Positions 17,502 to 24,328 of a DNA stretch of 25,122 nt are shown here, piece after piece (position 1 is the stretch's first letter; each line of letters starts with the position of its first letter). Location: IMG/VR virus record IMGVR_UViG_3300025719_000054, positions 1 to 25,122 of that record; one strand, 5' to 3'. Under the pieces are notes generated by a model. That model was not told the origin of the DNA and did no database searches. It saw nothing but the letters and a program-made list of their open reading frames with translations. Both the position numbers and the translations under genes were made by a program. The DNA is from a virus.

Positions 17502-17906
17502 ATGGCACATTTTGCAAAATTAGATTTAAACAATAAAGTCATAAGTGTTTCAGTTGTTGATAACTTTAATATATTAGATGATGGTGGTAGTGAGAAAGAA
17601 CAAGTAGGTATAGACTACCTTGTTAGTGTTCACGGTAATGACAGTAGTTATATCTGGAAACAGGCATCATACAACGGAACGTTTAGAAAGAATTATCCAG
17701 CAATAGGTTATATTTATGACGTACATCGTGATGCTTTTATCGCACCAACCCCTCATTCCTCATATCTTCTAAACGAAGAAACGTGTCAATGGTATAACCC
17801 AATCCCTAGACCAGACTTTGAAATTAACTCTGTTGGGGGTTATAAAAACAAATGGTTCTGGAATGAAGATACAGTTAGTTGGGTTCTCGAAGGGGTTGTT
17901 GAATAA
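17502..17906 (+). CDS. Conserved marine-phage protein, possible adhesin assembly factor
   Basis: A 134-residue protein with an AGGAG site that overlaps the adhesin stop region (tag gagataatt ATG). The sequence begins MAHFAKLDLNNKVISVSVVD and contains WKQASYNGTFRKNYPAIGYI, YDVHRDAFIAPTPHSSYLLN and ETCQWYNPIPRP. I recognise this family as a widespread hypothetical protein of cyanophages, pelagiphages and other marine phages, often beside fibre genes. The IGYIYD...DAFI.P.P pattern resembles the N-terminal part of tail-fibre assembly proteins. Its position directly after a glycine-rich adhesin suggests a chaperone or tip-attachment role. That is inference, and the family has no function I know to be demonstrated. 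Confidence 0.6.
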   Translation: MAHFAKLDLNNKVISVSVVDNFNILDDGGSEKEQVGIDYLVSVHGNDSSYIWKQASYNGTFRKNYPAIGYIYDVHRDAFIAPTPHSSYLLNEETCQWYNPIPRPDFEINSVGGYKNKWFWNEDTVSWVLEGVVE

Positions 17907-17908
17907 TT

Positions 17909-18658
17909 ATGTTTATTCTTGCAGGTCTTCCTAGAAGTGGGATAACAGTATTATCTGCTTTGTTAAACCAAAACCCCAAGATATATGTAACAACAACTTC
18001 TGCTTTTGTAGAGATATTATGGCGTTGTTATAGTGTTTGGGATGAGGAGAAAAGAGTTGAAAACTTCAATACTGATAAACTTAAAAAGGCAAAAGTTCCT
18101 TTCTTAAAAGGTATGACTGATTCTTACTTCTCACAACTAACTGATAAACCTATTGTTATAGACAAATGTAGGCAGTGGATGAATATTGCTAATATTGAAA
18201 TGTATATTAAGGTGTATGGTGAAAGACCAAAGATATTATGTCCAGTCAGAAGCGTGGATGAGATAGTTATCTCTTTTGCTGAACTGTATATAAAGAACAA
18301 GACAAGTTGGTGGAGTTGGGATGGTATAGATAACTGGCTTAGCGGTAATCAGTTTTATGATAGTTACTACCAAATGAAAGAAGCACTAAACTCAGAGTAC
18401 AAAGACTGTTTCCATCTTTTTGAATACGATGATTTAGTTAATGACACTCAAAACACTATGGATAATATCTATAAGTTTCTTGAAGTAGATGGGTATAACC
18501 ATACTCTTAATGTAGAAGTTGCAGAGATTGAATCTGATTGGGGTTTAGATGGTTTACATAAGATTAGAAAGAAGATAAGTAAAAAAGTAAGCAACACACT
18601 TATACCAAGTGATTTACACACAACCTTTAATGAAATGAATTTCTGGAGAGTTACATAA
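17909..18658 (+). CDS. PAPS-dependent sulfotransferase
   Basis: A 249-residue protein. Residues 5-15 (AGLPRSGITVL) match the 5'-phosphosulfate-binding loop of PAPS sulfotransferases. They are followed by SALLNQNP, which is typical of a bacterial/phage subfamily. Residues 107-122 (PKILCPVRSVDEIVIS) match the 3'-phosphate-binding motif with its Arg114 and Ser122. PIVIDKCRQWMN (81-92) is also a family feature. Length is close to small bacterial sulfotransferases. It would move a sulfate group from PAPS to a hydroxyl or amine of an acceptor, which I cannot identify. It follows the adhesin and its partner by 2 nt, as in other marine phages. A surface glycan or a fibre residue is a reasonable guess. 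Catalytic activity is likely because both cofactor motifs are intact. Confidence 0.85.
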   Translation: MFILAGLPRSGITVLSALLNQNPKIYVTTTSAFVEILWRCYSVWDEEKRVENFNTDKLKKAKVPFLKGMTDSYFSQLTDKPIVIDKCRQWMNIANIEMYIKVYGERPKILCPVRSVDEIVISFAELYIKNKTSWWSWDGIDNWLSGNQFYDSYYQMKEALNSEYKDCFHLFEYDDLVNDTQNTMDNIYKFLEVDGYNHTLNVEVAEIESDWGLDGLHKIRKKISKKVSNTLIPSDLHTTFNEMNFWRVT

Positions 18659-18723
18659 TGGAACAACGTATTGAACGCTTAGAGCAAACAACTACTAGGA
18701 ATATAACCCCTATGAGGAACTAA
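18658..18723 (+). CDS. Possible 21-residue ORF or gene remnant
   Basis: An ATG overlaps the sulfotransferase stop (TAATG) and reads MEQRIERLEQTTTRNITPMRN. The first ten residues look like the start of a coiled coil, and the frame then ends quickly. In another frame, bases ~18698-18753 encode YNPYEELSATGTKP, which shares ELSATGT with the fibre proteins at 15688 and 21193. The stretch may therefore be a decayed or recombined fibre gene rather than a true small gene. Confidence 0.3.
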   Translation: MEQRIERLEQTTTRNITPMRN

Positions 18724-18804
18724 GTGCCACAGGTACTAAGCCCTTTCAATGAATTGGTTTGGCCCTCAGGGGAAACTGTACCGTCTCCTTTATTTAAGTT
18801 CTAA
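18724..18804 (+). CDS. Possible 26-residue ORF with GTG start
   Basis: Directly after the TAA at 18721-18723 a GTG opens a 26-residue frame containing LSPFNELVWPSGETVPSPLF. A GAGGAA sequence lies a few bases upstream as a potential ribosome site. The frame ends 11 nt before the carbamoyltransferase ATG. I do not recognise it. Together with the preceding mini-ORF it fills the 157-bp gap 18659-18815, in which I see no promoter or terminator. Confidence 0.25.
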   Translation: MPQVLSPFNELVWPSGETVPSPLFKF

Positions 18805-18815
18805 AAGGTGGGGCG

Positions 18816-19814
18816 ATGAAAATTTTAGCAGGTCATCATGGGCACGACTCAAATATCTGTTATGTTGAAGAGGGGGAAATAAAATATTGGAATAAACTAG
18901 AGAGATTAACCAGGATAAAGCGGGATAGCGGACCTCCTGAGACGGCTCTATTATTCCCAGAAGTAAGGATTAGCATACCTTTAGAGAAGTTAGATTGTAC
19001 GGTATTAGGTACTCCTTATGATACAGTTAGGGGGGTGAATGAGCCTAGAATTTTTAACTGGAAGAACTACTTTAAAGACAAGGAATTTATTCAATTCCCA
19101 AATCATCATCTTAGTCATGCAGCTAATGCTTTCTATGGTAGTGGTTTTGAAGAATCTTATGCGCTAGTTATAGACAGGAATGGATCTCTAGGATTTGATG
19201 AAAAGGGCAGACCAATAGGTTGCCAGACAGAGACGTTATACTTATGTAGCTACCCTAATAAGTTTAAAGTTATTTACAGCAATATCGCATGGGTTGGGAT
19301 AACCGGAAAATATGGGCTAATCTCGGAAAGGTGTGGAATAGCTGATTTAGATAACGGCAAAACAATGGGGTTAGCTGCGTATGGTAGTAATAAAAAAGAT
19401 ATATCTTATAAGTTAATTAATAAGAACCTTATTGCTAAGAATTTTACAATGTTTGACAATATAGTAGAGAATTCAAGGTACCGAGACGATATCTTATTAG
19501 ATATGGATAACTCTTACCCTAATGAAGATATAGCTAACTTTATTCAAAGAGAAACTAATAAGAATATCCTAGACATAATAGAAGAGATAGATTTTGAGGT
19601 TTGTGATAAGCTTTGCTATACAGGGGGCCACGCGCATAACTGTCTAACAAATTTCAATATAAAACAAAAACTAGGGGATAAGATAGATTTTTACGTTGAC
19701 CCCATACCGGATGATAGTGCCTGCTCTATAGGCTACGCTAAATATACTTGGTACGATAAAACTAAAAGTCTTGATAAGTTCCCTATGAAAGATATATACA
19801 ACTGTGGGGGTTGA
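18816..19814 (+). CDS. Carbamoyltransferase (NodU/TobZ family), N-terminal part
   Basis: A 332-residue product with a GGTGGGG ribosome site just before the ATG. It is the Kae1-like catalytic half of an O-carbamoyltransferase: HHGHDSN (7-13), FPNHHLSHAANAFYGSGF (94-111, with the HxxxH pair at 97 and 101 expected to bind iron), a strand ending in Asp120, TMGLAAYG (183-190), GGHAHNCL (270-277) and DPIPDDSACSIGYA (295-308), whose Asp is the expected third metal ligand. The family makes carbamoyl-AMP from carbamoyl phosphate and ATP and passes the carbamoyl group to a sugar hydroxyl. Here the frame ends at TGA (19812-19814) just before the second domain, which continues in the +1 frame. All expected metal ligands are present. 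The family call is secure, while activity depends on how the second half is supplied. Confidence 0.85.
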   Translation: MKILAGHHGHDSNICYVEEGEIKYWNKLERLTRIKRDSGPPETALLFPEVRISIPLEKLDCTVLGTPYDTVRGVNEPRIFNWKNYFKDKEFIQFPNHHLSHAANAFYGSGFEESYALVIDRNGSLGFDEKGRPIGCQTETLYLCSYPNKFKVIYSNIAWVGITGKYGLISERCGIADLDNGKTMGLAAYGSNKKDISYKLINKNLIAKNFTMFDNIVENSRYRDDILLDMDNSYPNEDIANFIQRETNKNILDIIEEIDFEVCDKLCYTGGHAHNCLTNFNIKQKLGDKIDFYVDPIPDDSACSIGYAKYTWYDKTKSLDKFPMKDIYNCGG

Positions 19815-20361
19815 AGTGCTTTCAGAAAAAGTAGTAGATCTTTTAGTAGAAGGGAAGGTTGGCGCGATATTTCAGGGAAAACCTGAAATGGGGTCTAGGG
19901 CTTTAGGGAATAGAAGCATAATAGCAGACCCTAGATTACGGAAGGGGAAAGATTTAGTAAATAAAATTAAAAGAAGGGAGTGGTATAGACCTTTTGCTGC
20001 TTCTATTTTAGAGGAAGAGTGTAAAGAGTGGTTTGACATGGGAAGTTTAAAAAACTCCCCTCACATGTTATATGCTGTTCCTGTAAATAAAGACAAATGG
20101 AATTCAATCCCAGCAGTCATCCATGTAGATGGTACTTGTAGGGTACAAACTGTCAATAAAGACAGAGAGCACTACTATGAGATTATAAGACTGTTTTATG
20201 AAGCTACAGGAGTGCCTATATTGTTAAATACTAGTTTGAACTTGGCGGGGCAACCACTTGTTCACACTAAAGGGGATGCTGTAGAGCTTTTGAAACACAG
20301 TGAGTTAGACTTCATCTATTTCCCAGAAGAGAAAGAGATAATTTATGAAGATTCTTTATGA
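19804..20361 (+). CDS. Carbamoyltransferase, C-terminal domain in a shifted frame
   Basis: A 185-residue frame beginning at GTG 19804, with an alternative GTG at 19816 two bases after the upstream TGA. It contains the C-terminal carbamoyltransferase domain: VGAIFQGKPEMGSRALGNRS (19-38), ADPR, NKIKRREWYRPFAAS (53-67) and NTSLNLAGQPLV. These are the residues that close the second active site in TobZ-type enzymes. Its frame has a stop at 19786, so any frame change must happen between 19789 and 19814, which includes a run of five Gs (19806-19810). Removing one G would join the halves into a 514-residue enzyme, close to normal for the family. Possibilities are a genuine two-gene enzyme with coupled restart, a +1 programmed frameshift, a decaying gene, or a sequencing or assembly indel. 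The domain itself shows no decay. Confidence 0.8.
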   Translation: MGVEVLSEKVVDLLVEGKVGAIFQGKPEMGSRALGNRSIIADPRLRKGKDLVNKIKRREWYRPFAASILEEECKEWFDMGSLKNSPHMLYAVPVNKDKWNSIPAVIHVDGTCRVQTVNKDREHYYEIIRLFYEATGVPILLNTSLNLAGQPLVHTKGDAVELLKHSELDFIYFPEEKEIIYEDSL

Positions 20362-21170
20362 AAATATCATGCTCCGCTAGAAAAGATTGGCAATATCATA
20401 TCCGTGATTGGGTAGATTTTCAAAGGTCTCATGCAAAAATGCATGGAGGCATAGACATCAACTATGAAGATATAGACTACGTTTTTGGGTTTACAGAAGA
20501 ATACTCTCCTTTATATGGGGGTAGAGGGGTAGAAGGTGTGGGACTAACTAAAGTAGACTTATATTGGATATATGATAAAGAGATAGGCCTGAAACTTCCA
20601 TTATCTTCAAAATCGTTTAATGAAGAATACTACGAAAAATCTAAACATATATTGAACAAATATCACAGAGAAGGTAATGCAGTAATCGTCACAAACGATA
20701 AGTTAGCTGATAGAGTAAGAAATGAATACCCTCTTTTTAGAATCGAGGCTTCAGCAATTAAGGATATCAAAGATAAATATTCATTAGATAAATCAATAGA
20801 TACAGGACTCTATGATAACATCGTTCTTCCTATTTGTGCTAATGATGATATAGATTTCCTAAAAGAGATAAATAATAAAGATCAGATAAGATTATTCATA
20901 AATGCTGAGTGCTCTTATACCTGCCCTAACAAAGTTTGTTATGGTACAACAGATCAGATTAATAAAGATAACAGAGACCCTGATGATATGCTATGTAGTC
21001 ATTGGGATTTAAAGTTACCTAGGACTTTTTACAAAGAAAACTTTAATTGGTTAGATTTCTATTTTGATATAGAAAAGTTTAATGCACTGGGATTCAGCAA
21101 TTATAAACTTTTACCCTCATGGGAAGATCAACAGAGAACTAAGATAATGTTAGATACCCAATATAGATAG
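20358..21170 (+). CDS. Unrecognised protein with four-cysteine cluster, coupled to carbamoyltransferase
   Basis: A 270-residue protein whose ATG overlaps the carbamoyltransferase stop (ATGA), so the two are translated together. It is not a fibre: it is rich in charged and aromatic residues and low in Thr/Gly. Alternating strands and helices (IVTNDKLADRVRNEYPLFRI, then YDNIVLPICANDDIDFLKEI) suggest an alpha/beta, possibly TIM-barrel, fold. A cysteine cluster follows: Cys185, Cys189, Cys194 and Cys213 (ECSYTCPNKVCYG...LCSHWD). The layout recalls U32-type proteins, in which four Cys bind an iron-sulfur cluster. The spacing (CxxxCxxxxC) is not that of radical SAM enzymes. Other notable segments are ARKDWQYHIRDW, FTEEYSPLYGGRG and a C-terminal FSNYKLLPSW. 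Function is unknown; its coupling implies a role with the carbamoyltransferase, as a partner or in the same modification. Confidence 0.55.
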   Translation: MKISCSARKDWQYHIRDWVDFQRSHAKMHGGIDINYEDIDYVFGFTEEYSPLYGGRGVEGVGLTKVDLYWIYDKEIGLKLPLSSKSFNEEYYEKSKHILNKYHREGNAVIVTNDKLADRVRNEYPLFRIEASAIKDIKDKYSLDKSIDTGLYDNIVLPICANDDIDFLKEINNKDQIRLFINAECSYTCPNKVCYGTTDQINKDNRDPDDMLCSHWDLKLPRTFYKENFNWLDFYFDIEKFNALGFSNYKLLPSWEDQQRTKIMLDTQYR

Positions 21171-21192
21171 ATAAACACAGGAGAAACAAACA

Positions 21193-21999
21193 ATGGCAGG
21201 CTACATAGGCAAGCAACCTCTATCAGAGGCAATTCAGAGTAGAGTTACTTACACCGCTACATCTGGACAAACCACATTTTCATTTAGCTACCAACCTGGT
21301 TTTTTAGATGTATATGTAAATGGTGTTAAACAAATAAATACTACGGACTTTGCAGCTACTAATGGAACGGACGTAGTTCTAACTGTTGGAGCCACTACAG
21401 GCTGGACAGTTGCTTTAGTAGCATTTTCTACAATGTCATTAATAAATGGTAAGATCAACTATAATGCTACTGCAGCTCCTACAACTGGAGATGATAATGC
21501 AGATGGTTATAGAGTGGGATCTACCTGGATAGACACTACCAATGACGAAGTGTACCGTTGTGTAGATGATACTAATGGAGCCGCAGTTTGGGTAGGGTCC
21601 ACGCTAGAAACCACAGATTTGGGAGCTTTAGCACTATTAGATAGTATTCCAGCAAGTAAACTTGACTCAAATTCTGTAACAAACGTTAAGATGGCAGATG
21701 ATGCCGTAGGCATCGATGAATTAAGTGCTACGGGTACTGCTTCAAGTAGTACTTTCTTGAGAGGTGATAATGTTTGGACAGCAGTAGATACTACTAACAC
21801 TCTTACACACAGTGCTATAACAACTGTCACTAGTGGGTCAACTACTACTTATAGTTTTACTTATAGTACTTCTTTCGTAATGGTGTTCATCAACAGAACT
21901 TTACTAAGACCTAGTGAGTTTACTGCCACAAATGGAACTTCCATTACTTTTAGTGTTACCTTAAATGTTGGTGACGAAATTGAAGTATTAACAGCATAA
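21193..21999 (+). CDS. Tail fibre protein with two copies of a beta module (MAGYIG family)
   Basis: A 268-residue protein with an AGGAG site before the ATG. The start MAGYIGKQPLSEA matches the MSGYIG start of the 15688 protein. Residues ~17-78 form the common marine-phage fibre module (GQTTFSFSYQPGFLDVYVNG, FAATNGTDVVLTVG). A second, diverged copy is at the C-terminus (TYSFTYSTSFVMVFINRTLL, FTATNGTSITFSV, VGDEIEVL). Between them are the GSTWIDTTNDEVYRCVDD module and NVKMADDAVGIDELSATGTA, which matches the 15688 protein at DNA level. It starts the second fibre/adhesin unit after the enzyme genes. A role in fibre assembly or host contact is inferred. Confidence 0.75.
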   Translation: MAGYIGKQPLSEAIQSRVTYTATSGQTTFSFSYQPGFLDVYVNGVKQINTTDFAATNGTDVVLTVGATTGWTVALVAFSTMSLINGKINYNATAAPTTGDDNADGYRVGSTWIDTTNDEVYRCVDDTNGAAVWVGSTLETTDLGALALLDSIPASKLDSNSVTNVKMADDAVGIDELSATGTASSSTFLRGDNVWTAVDTTNTLTHSAITTVTSGSTTTYSFTYSTSFVMVFINRTLLRPSEFTATNGTSITFSVTLNVGDEIEVLTA

Positions 22000-22009
22000 G
22001 AGGATAATT

Positions 22010-23950
22010 ATGGGATTTAGAAGATTTTTTAAGAAAGATGGAACAGAGGCAGTAGTAAATAAATTAAAGTACTACTTTTTGTCAAAAAGTGGTGATTTAA
22101 CAGAGTATGCGGATAAAGCTACTGCTGAAGCTGCAGTATCTGATCCAGAGGATAGAATTAAATTAAGTGGAAGTAAAGGGGACTTTCGTAGAGCTGATGA
22201 TCTAGACGAGAACATAACAGTTCTAACCCGAATTAAAGCTAACGTTGACATGAGTAATGTTAACTTAACTAATGCGCTAGCTGCAGAGGGTTACTCAGGA
22301 GGAGCTGATAAAGTTCCTTATGTATCTTGGAATCATGCTGCAGGCAGCTTAGGCTCATTTGCAGAAGGCTCAAGCATAGGATCTATTGATTGTGGTGGAC
22401 AGTCAGGTATCGATGGTAGTGCTATTACAGGAGCAAGTGTTACTGCTGGAAGTTTACCTTCTGGAGTTACTTTAGCTAGTAATGGAGCGTTGTCAGGTAC
22501 TATGCCAGAACAAACAGCATCTAGTACTTTTACTTTTACTGTTTCTTTAACAACAGGTTCTAATACTTCAACAAGAGAATTCACTATCACTAATACAGCT
22601 GATAACGATGCTCCTGTTTGGTCTACCAGTGCAGGTGCTTTGACGGCAGCAGGAGTTTCTGCTTATACTAAAACTTTATCAGCAACTGACCCAGAAGGAG
22701 AGGATTTAACTTATTCAGTACAAAGTGGCTCTATACCTACTTGGGCTTCTATGTCTACTAGTGGGATTATCACAGGAACTCCTAATGCTTGGGGGACTAA
22801 TGCATCTTTCACACTACGTGTTACAGATGTAACTGGAGCTTACGCGGACAGGTCATTTACACTAGCTACCACAAACAATGCTCCTATTTGGAGTACTTCG
22901 GCAGGTTCTTTAAGTGACTGTACTGGAGCGTATAGTGTAACTTTAAGTACTAGTGATCCAGAAGGTGGCGCAATAACTTATTCATTACAAAGTGGTTCTC
23001 TACCTGCAGGGCTTAGTCTCAATACTAGTTCTGGACTTATAAGTGGAACAGGGACTTCTTTAGACGGCTCTACAGTAAGCTTTACCATAAGAGCTTCTGA
23101 TGCACAAGGAGCTACAACAGACAGATCTTTCTCTATAGCTCAAATTAGCCCGGACTTTGTCATAAGTAACTTAAGCTCTGAGTTCCCGGGAGCAACTTAT
23201 ATAGAACCAGGGAACTCAGCGGTTAGGTACGAGACCCCTGGGTCTTATACATTTACTGTAAAAAGTGGGATGGATGAATTGAAAATCTGGGTGATCGGGG
23301 GAGGAGGCTCATCAGGCGCTTGGAGAAGTAGAGGTGGTGGCGGGGGTGCTGGGTGTATCCTTACTAAAACAGTATCTGCGGGACAAAGCTTCACAATTGT
23401 TGTAGGGGCAAGATCCGGGCAGAGTTCTTTTGCAAATGATGTACTCTGTAACGGTGGTAGTGTTGGTGGCGGGGGTGGTTACACTAATAATGTAGGAAGC
23501 AGTGCTCTGTGCAGTTCTGGCCCTACTTCTGATAATGTACACGCACCTGCGTGGGGGCCGATTGGTTCTAAAACTCTGTATGGAGGGGGAACTGGGGTTA
23601 CACATGGAGGATCTTTTGCATGGCCAGGGGGCGGTTATGGGGGCTCAGGGGGGGATGGAGATATATCGGGCAACGGACAGCCCCAACCAGGCTGGTCTGC
23701 TTATGGATATGGAAGCAGTGAGAATACTCCTTCGGGGGCTGGTGCGTATACTACGGATAGAAGAACAGGGGGCCCTTATGGAGCAGGAGGGGGCAGTCAC
23801 TCTTACGGAGGCTCTCCTCACGCAGGGAGCGGGGGTGTGGTTGTTGTTCAATGGAAATCCGGCATATTGGCAAACAGTTCAACAGCTAATACAGGGTCCA
23901 AGGCGAGCCACGAAGGTGGAGACAATAGTTGGTATATAGTAGATTATTAA
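22010..23950 (+). CDS. Large adhesin: three Ig-like domains and glycine-rich tip
   Basis: A 646-residue protein with a GAGG site before the ATG. Residues 1-85 (MGFRRFFKKDGTEAVVNKLK, DFRRADDLDENITVL) are an unassigned virion-attachment region. Then come three beta-sandwich domains of the cadherin/putative-Ig type at ~106-196, ~200-287 and ~289-377. The last two show the family pattern NDAPVWS or NNAPIWS, TDPEG or SDPEG, LTYSVQSG or ITYSLQSG, GxIxGTP-like turns and a final Asp-rich strand. From ~405 a glycine-rich domain begins (YETPGSYTFTVKSGMDELKI, WVIGGGG). It ends near GGVVVVQW, followed by a short tail. The architecture is that of an extended stalk with an adhesin head. Glycine codons are mixed and include many GGG and GGA, unlike the 16626 adhesin. 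Four Cys lie within the glycine-rich head, which is unusual for such loops. Confidence 0.8.
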   Translation: MGFRRFFKKDGTEAVVNKLKYYFLSKSGDLTEYADKATAEAAVSDPEDRIKLSGSKGDFRRADDLDENITVLTRIKANVDMSNVNLTNALAAEGYSGGADKVPYVSWNHAAGSLGSFAEGSSIGSIDCGGQSGIDGSAITGASVTAGSLPSGVTLASNGALSGTMPEQTASSTFTFTVSLTTGSNTSTREFTITNTADNDAPVWSTSAGALTAAGVSAYTKTLSATDPEGEDLTYSVQSGSIPTWASMSTSGIITGTPNAWGTNASFTLRVTDVTGAYADRSFTLATTNNAPIWSTSAGSLSDCTGAYSVTLSTSDPEGGAITYSLQSGSLPAGLSLNTSSGLISGTGTSLDGSTVSFTIRASDAQGATTDRSFSIAQISPDFVISNLSSEFPGATYIEPGNSAVRYETPGSYTFTVKSGMDELKIWVIGGGGSSGAWRSRGGGGGAGCILTKTVSAGQSFTIVVGARSGQSSFANDVLCNGGSVGGGGGYTNNVGSSALCSSGPTSDNVHAPAWGPIGSKTLYGGGTGVTHGGSFAWPGGGYGGSGGDGDISGNGQPQPGWSAYGYGSSENTPSGAGAYTTDRRTGGPYGAGGGSHSYGGSPHAGSGGVVVVQWKSGILANSSTANTGSKASHEGGDNSWYIVDY

Positions 23951-23959
23951 GAGGCGATT

Positions 23960-24328
23960 ATGTTTGCAAGAATAGAAAATGAAAAAATAAAAGAGGTATC
24001 ATATCTCGATATGGAGGGAAAGGATGGTTGGGTAGAATCTCCCTCTCTCGTATGTATAGGGTTTTCCTATATAGGGGGTATATTCAAACCCCCTTACGTG
24101 GATTATGTAAAAGATCAGAATTGGGACGTTGTTAGAAAAGCGAGAAACAAAGCACTATCTGAGTGCGACTACATTGAGCTTCCTTCCTACACTGCTGCTG
24201 ACAAAGCTGATTGGCTATCGTATAGACAAGCCTTGAGGGATATGCCACAAACTTACTCTAATCTAGAAAAACCAGAGGGGCACCCTGACTTCTCATTCCC
24301 AGATAAGCCTGGAAATAGTATTGGATAA
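23960..24328 (+). CDS. Tail assembly chaperone-like protein
   Basis: A 122-residue protein following the large adhesin by 9 nt, with a GAGG site. N-terminal residues 24-45 (WVESPSLVCIGFSYIGGIFK) and the C-terminal half (WDVVRKARNKALSECDYIEL, then ADWLSYRQALRDMPQTY and FPDKP) match the pattern of phage tail assembly chaperones. In those, a short N-terminal beta part precedes a helical Rxx(R/K)N..L...D region with YRQALRD. Such proteins sit directly after the fibre or adhesin gene they help to fold. This one probably serves the 22010 adhesin. The last 8 bases overlap the next gene. Confidence 0.8.
   Translation: MFARIENEKIKEVSYLDMEGKDGWVESPSLVCIGFSYIGGIFKPPYVDYVKDQNWDVVRKARNKALSECDYIELPSYTAADKADWLSYRQALRDMPQTYSNLEKPEGHPDFSFPDKPGNSIG

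Noticed and set aside
18671-18707. Possible promoter TTGAAC...TATAAC before the carbamoyltransferase
   Set aside because: The spacing is 25 bp, far from the 16-18 bp needed.
20358-21170. Radical SAM enzyme assignment for the cysteine-cluster protein
   Set aside because: The spacing is CxxxCxxxxC, not CxxxCxxC, and the cluster lies far into the protein instead of near the N-terminus.
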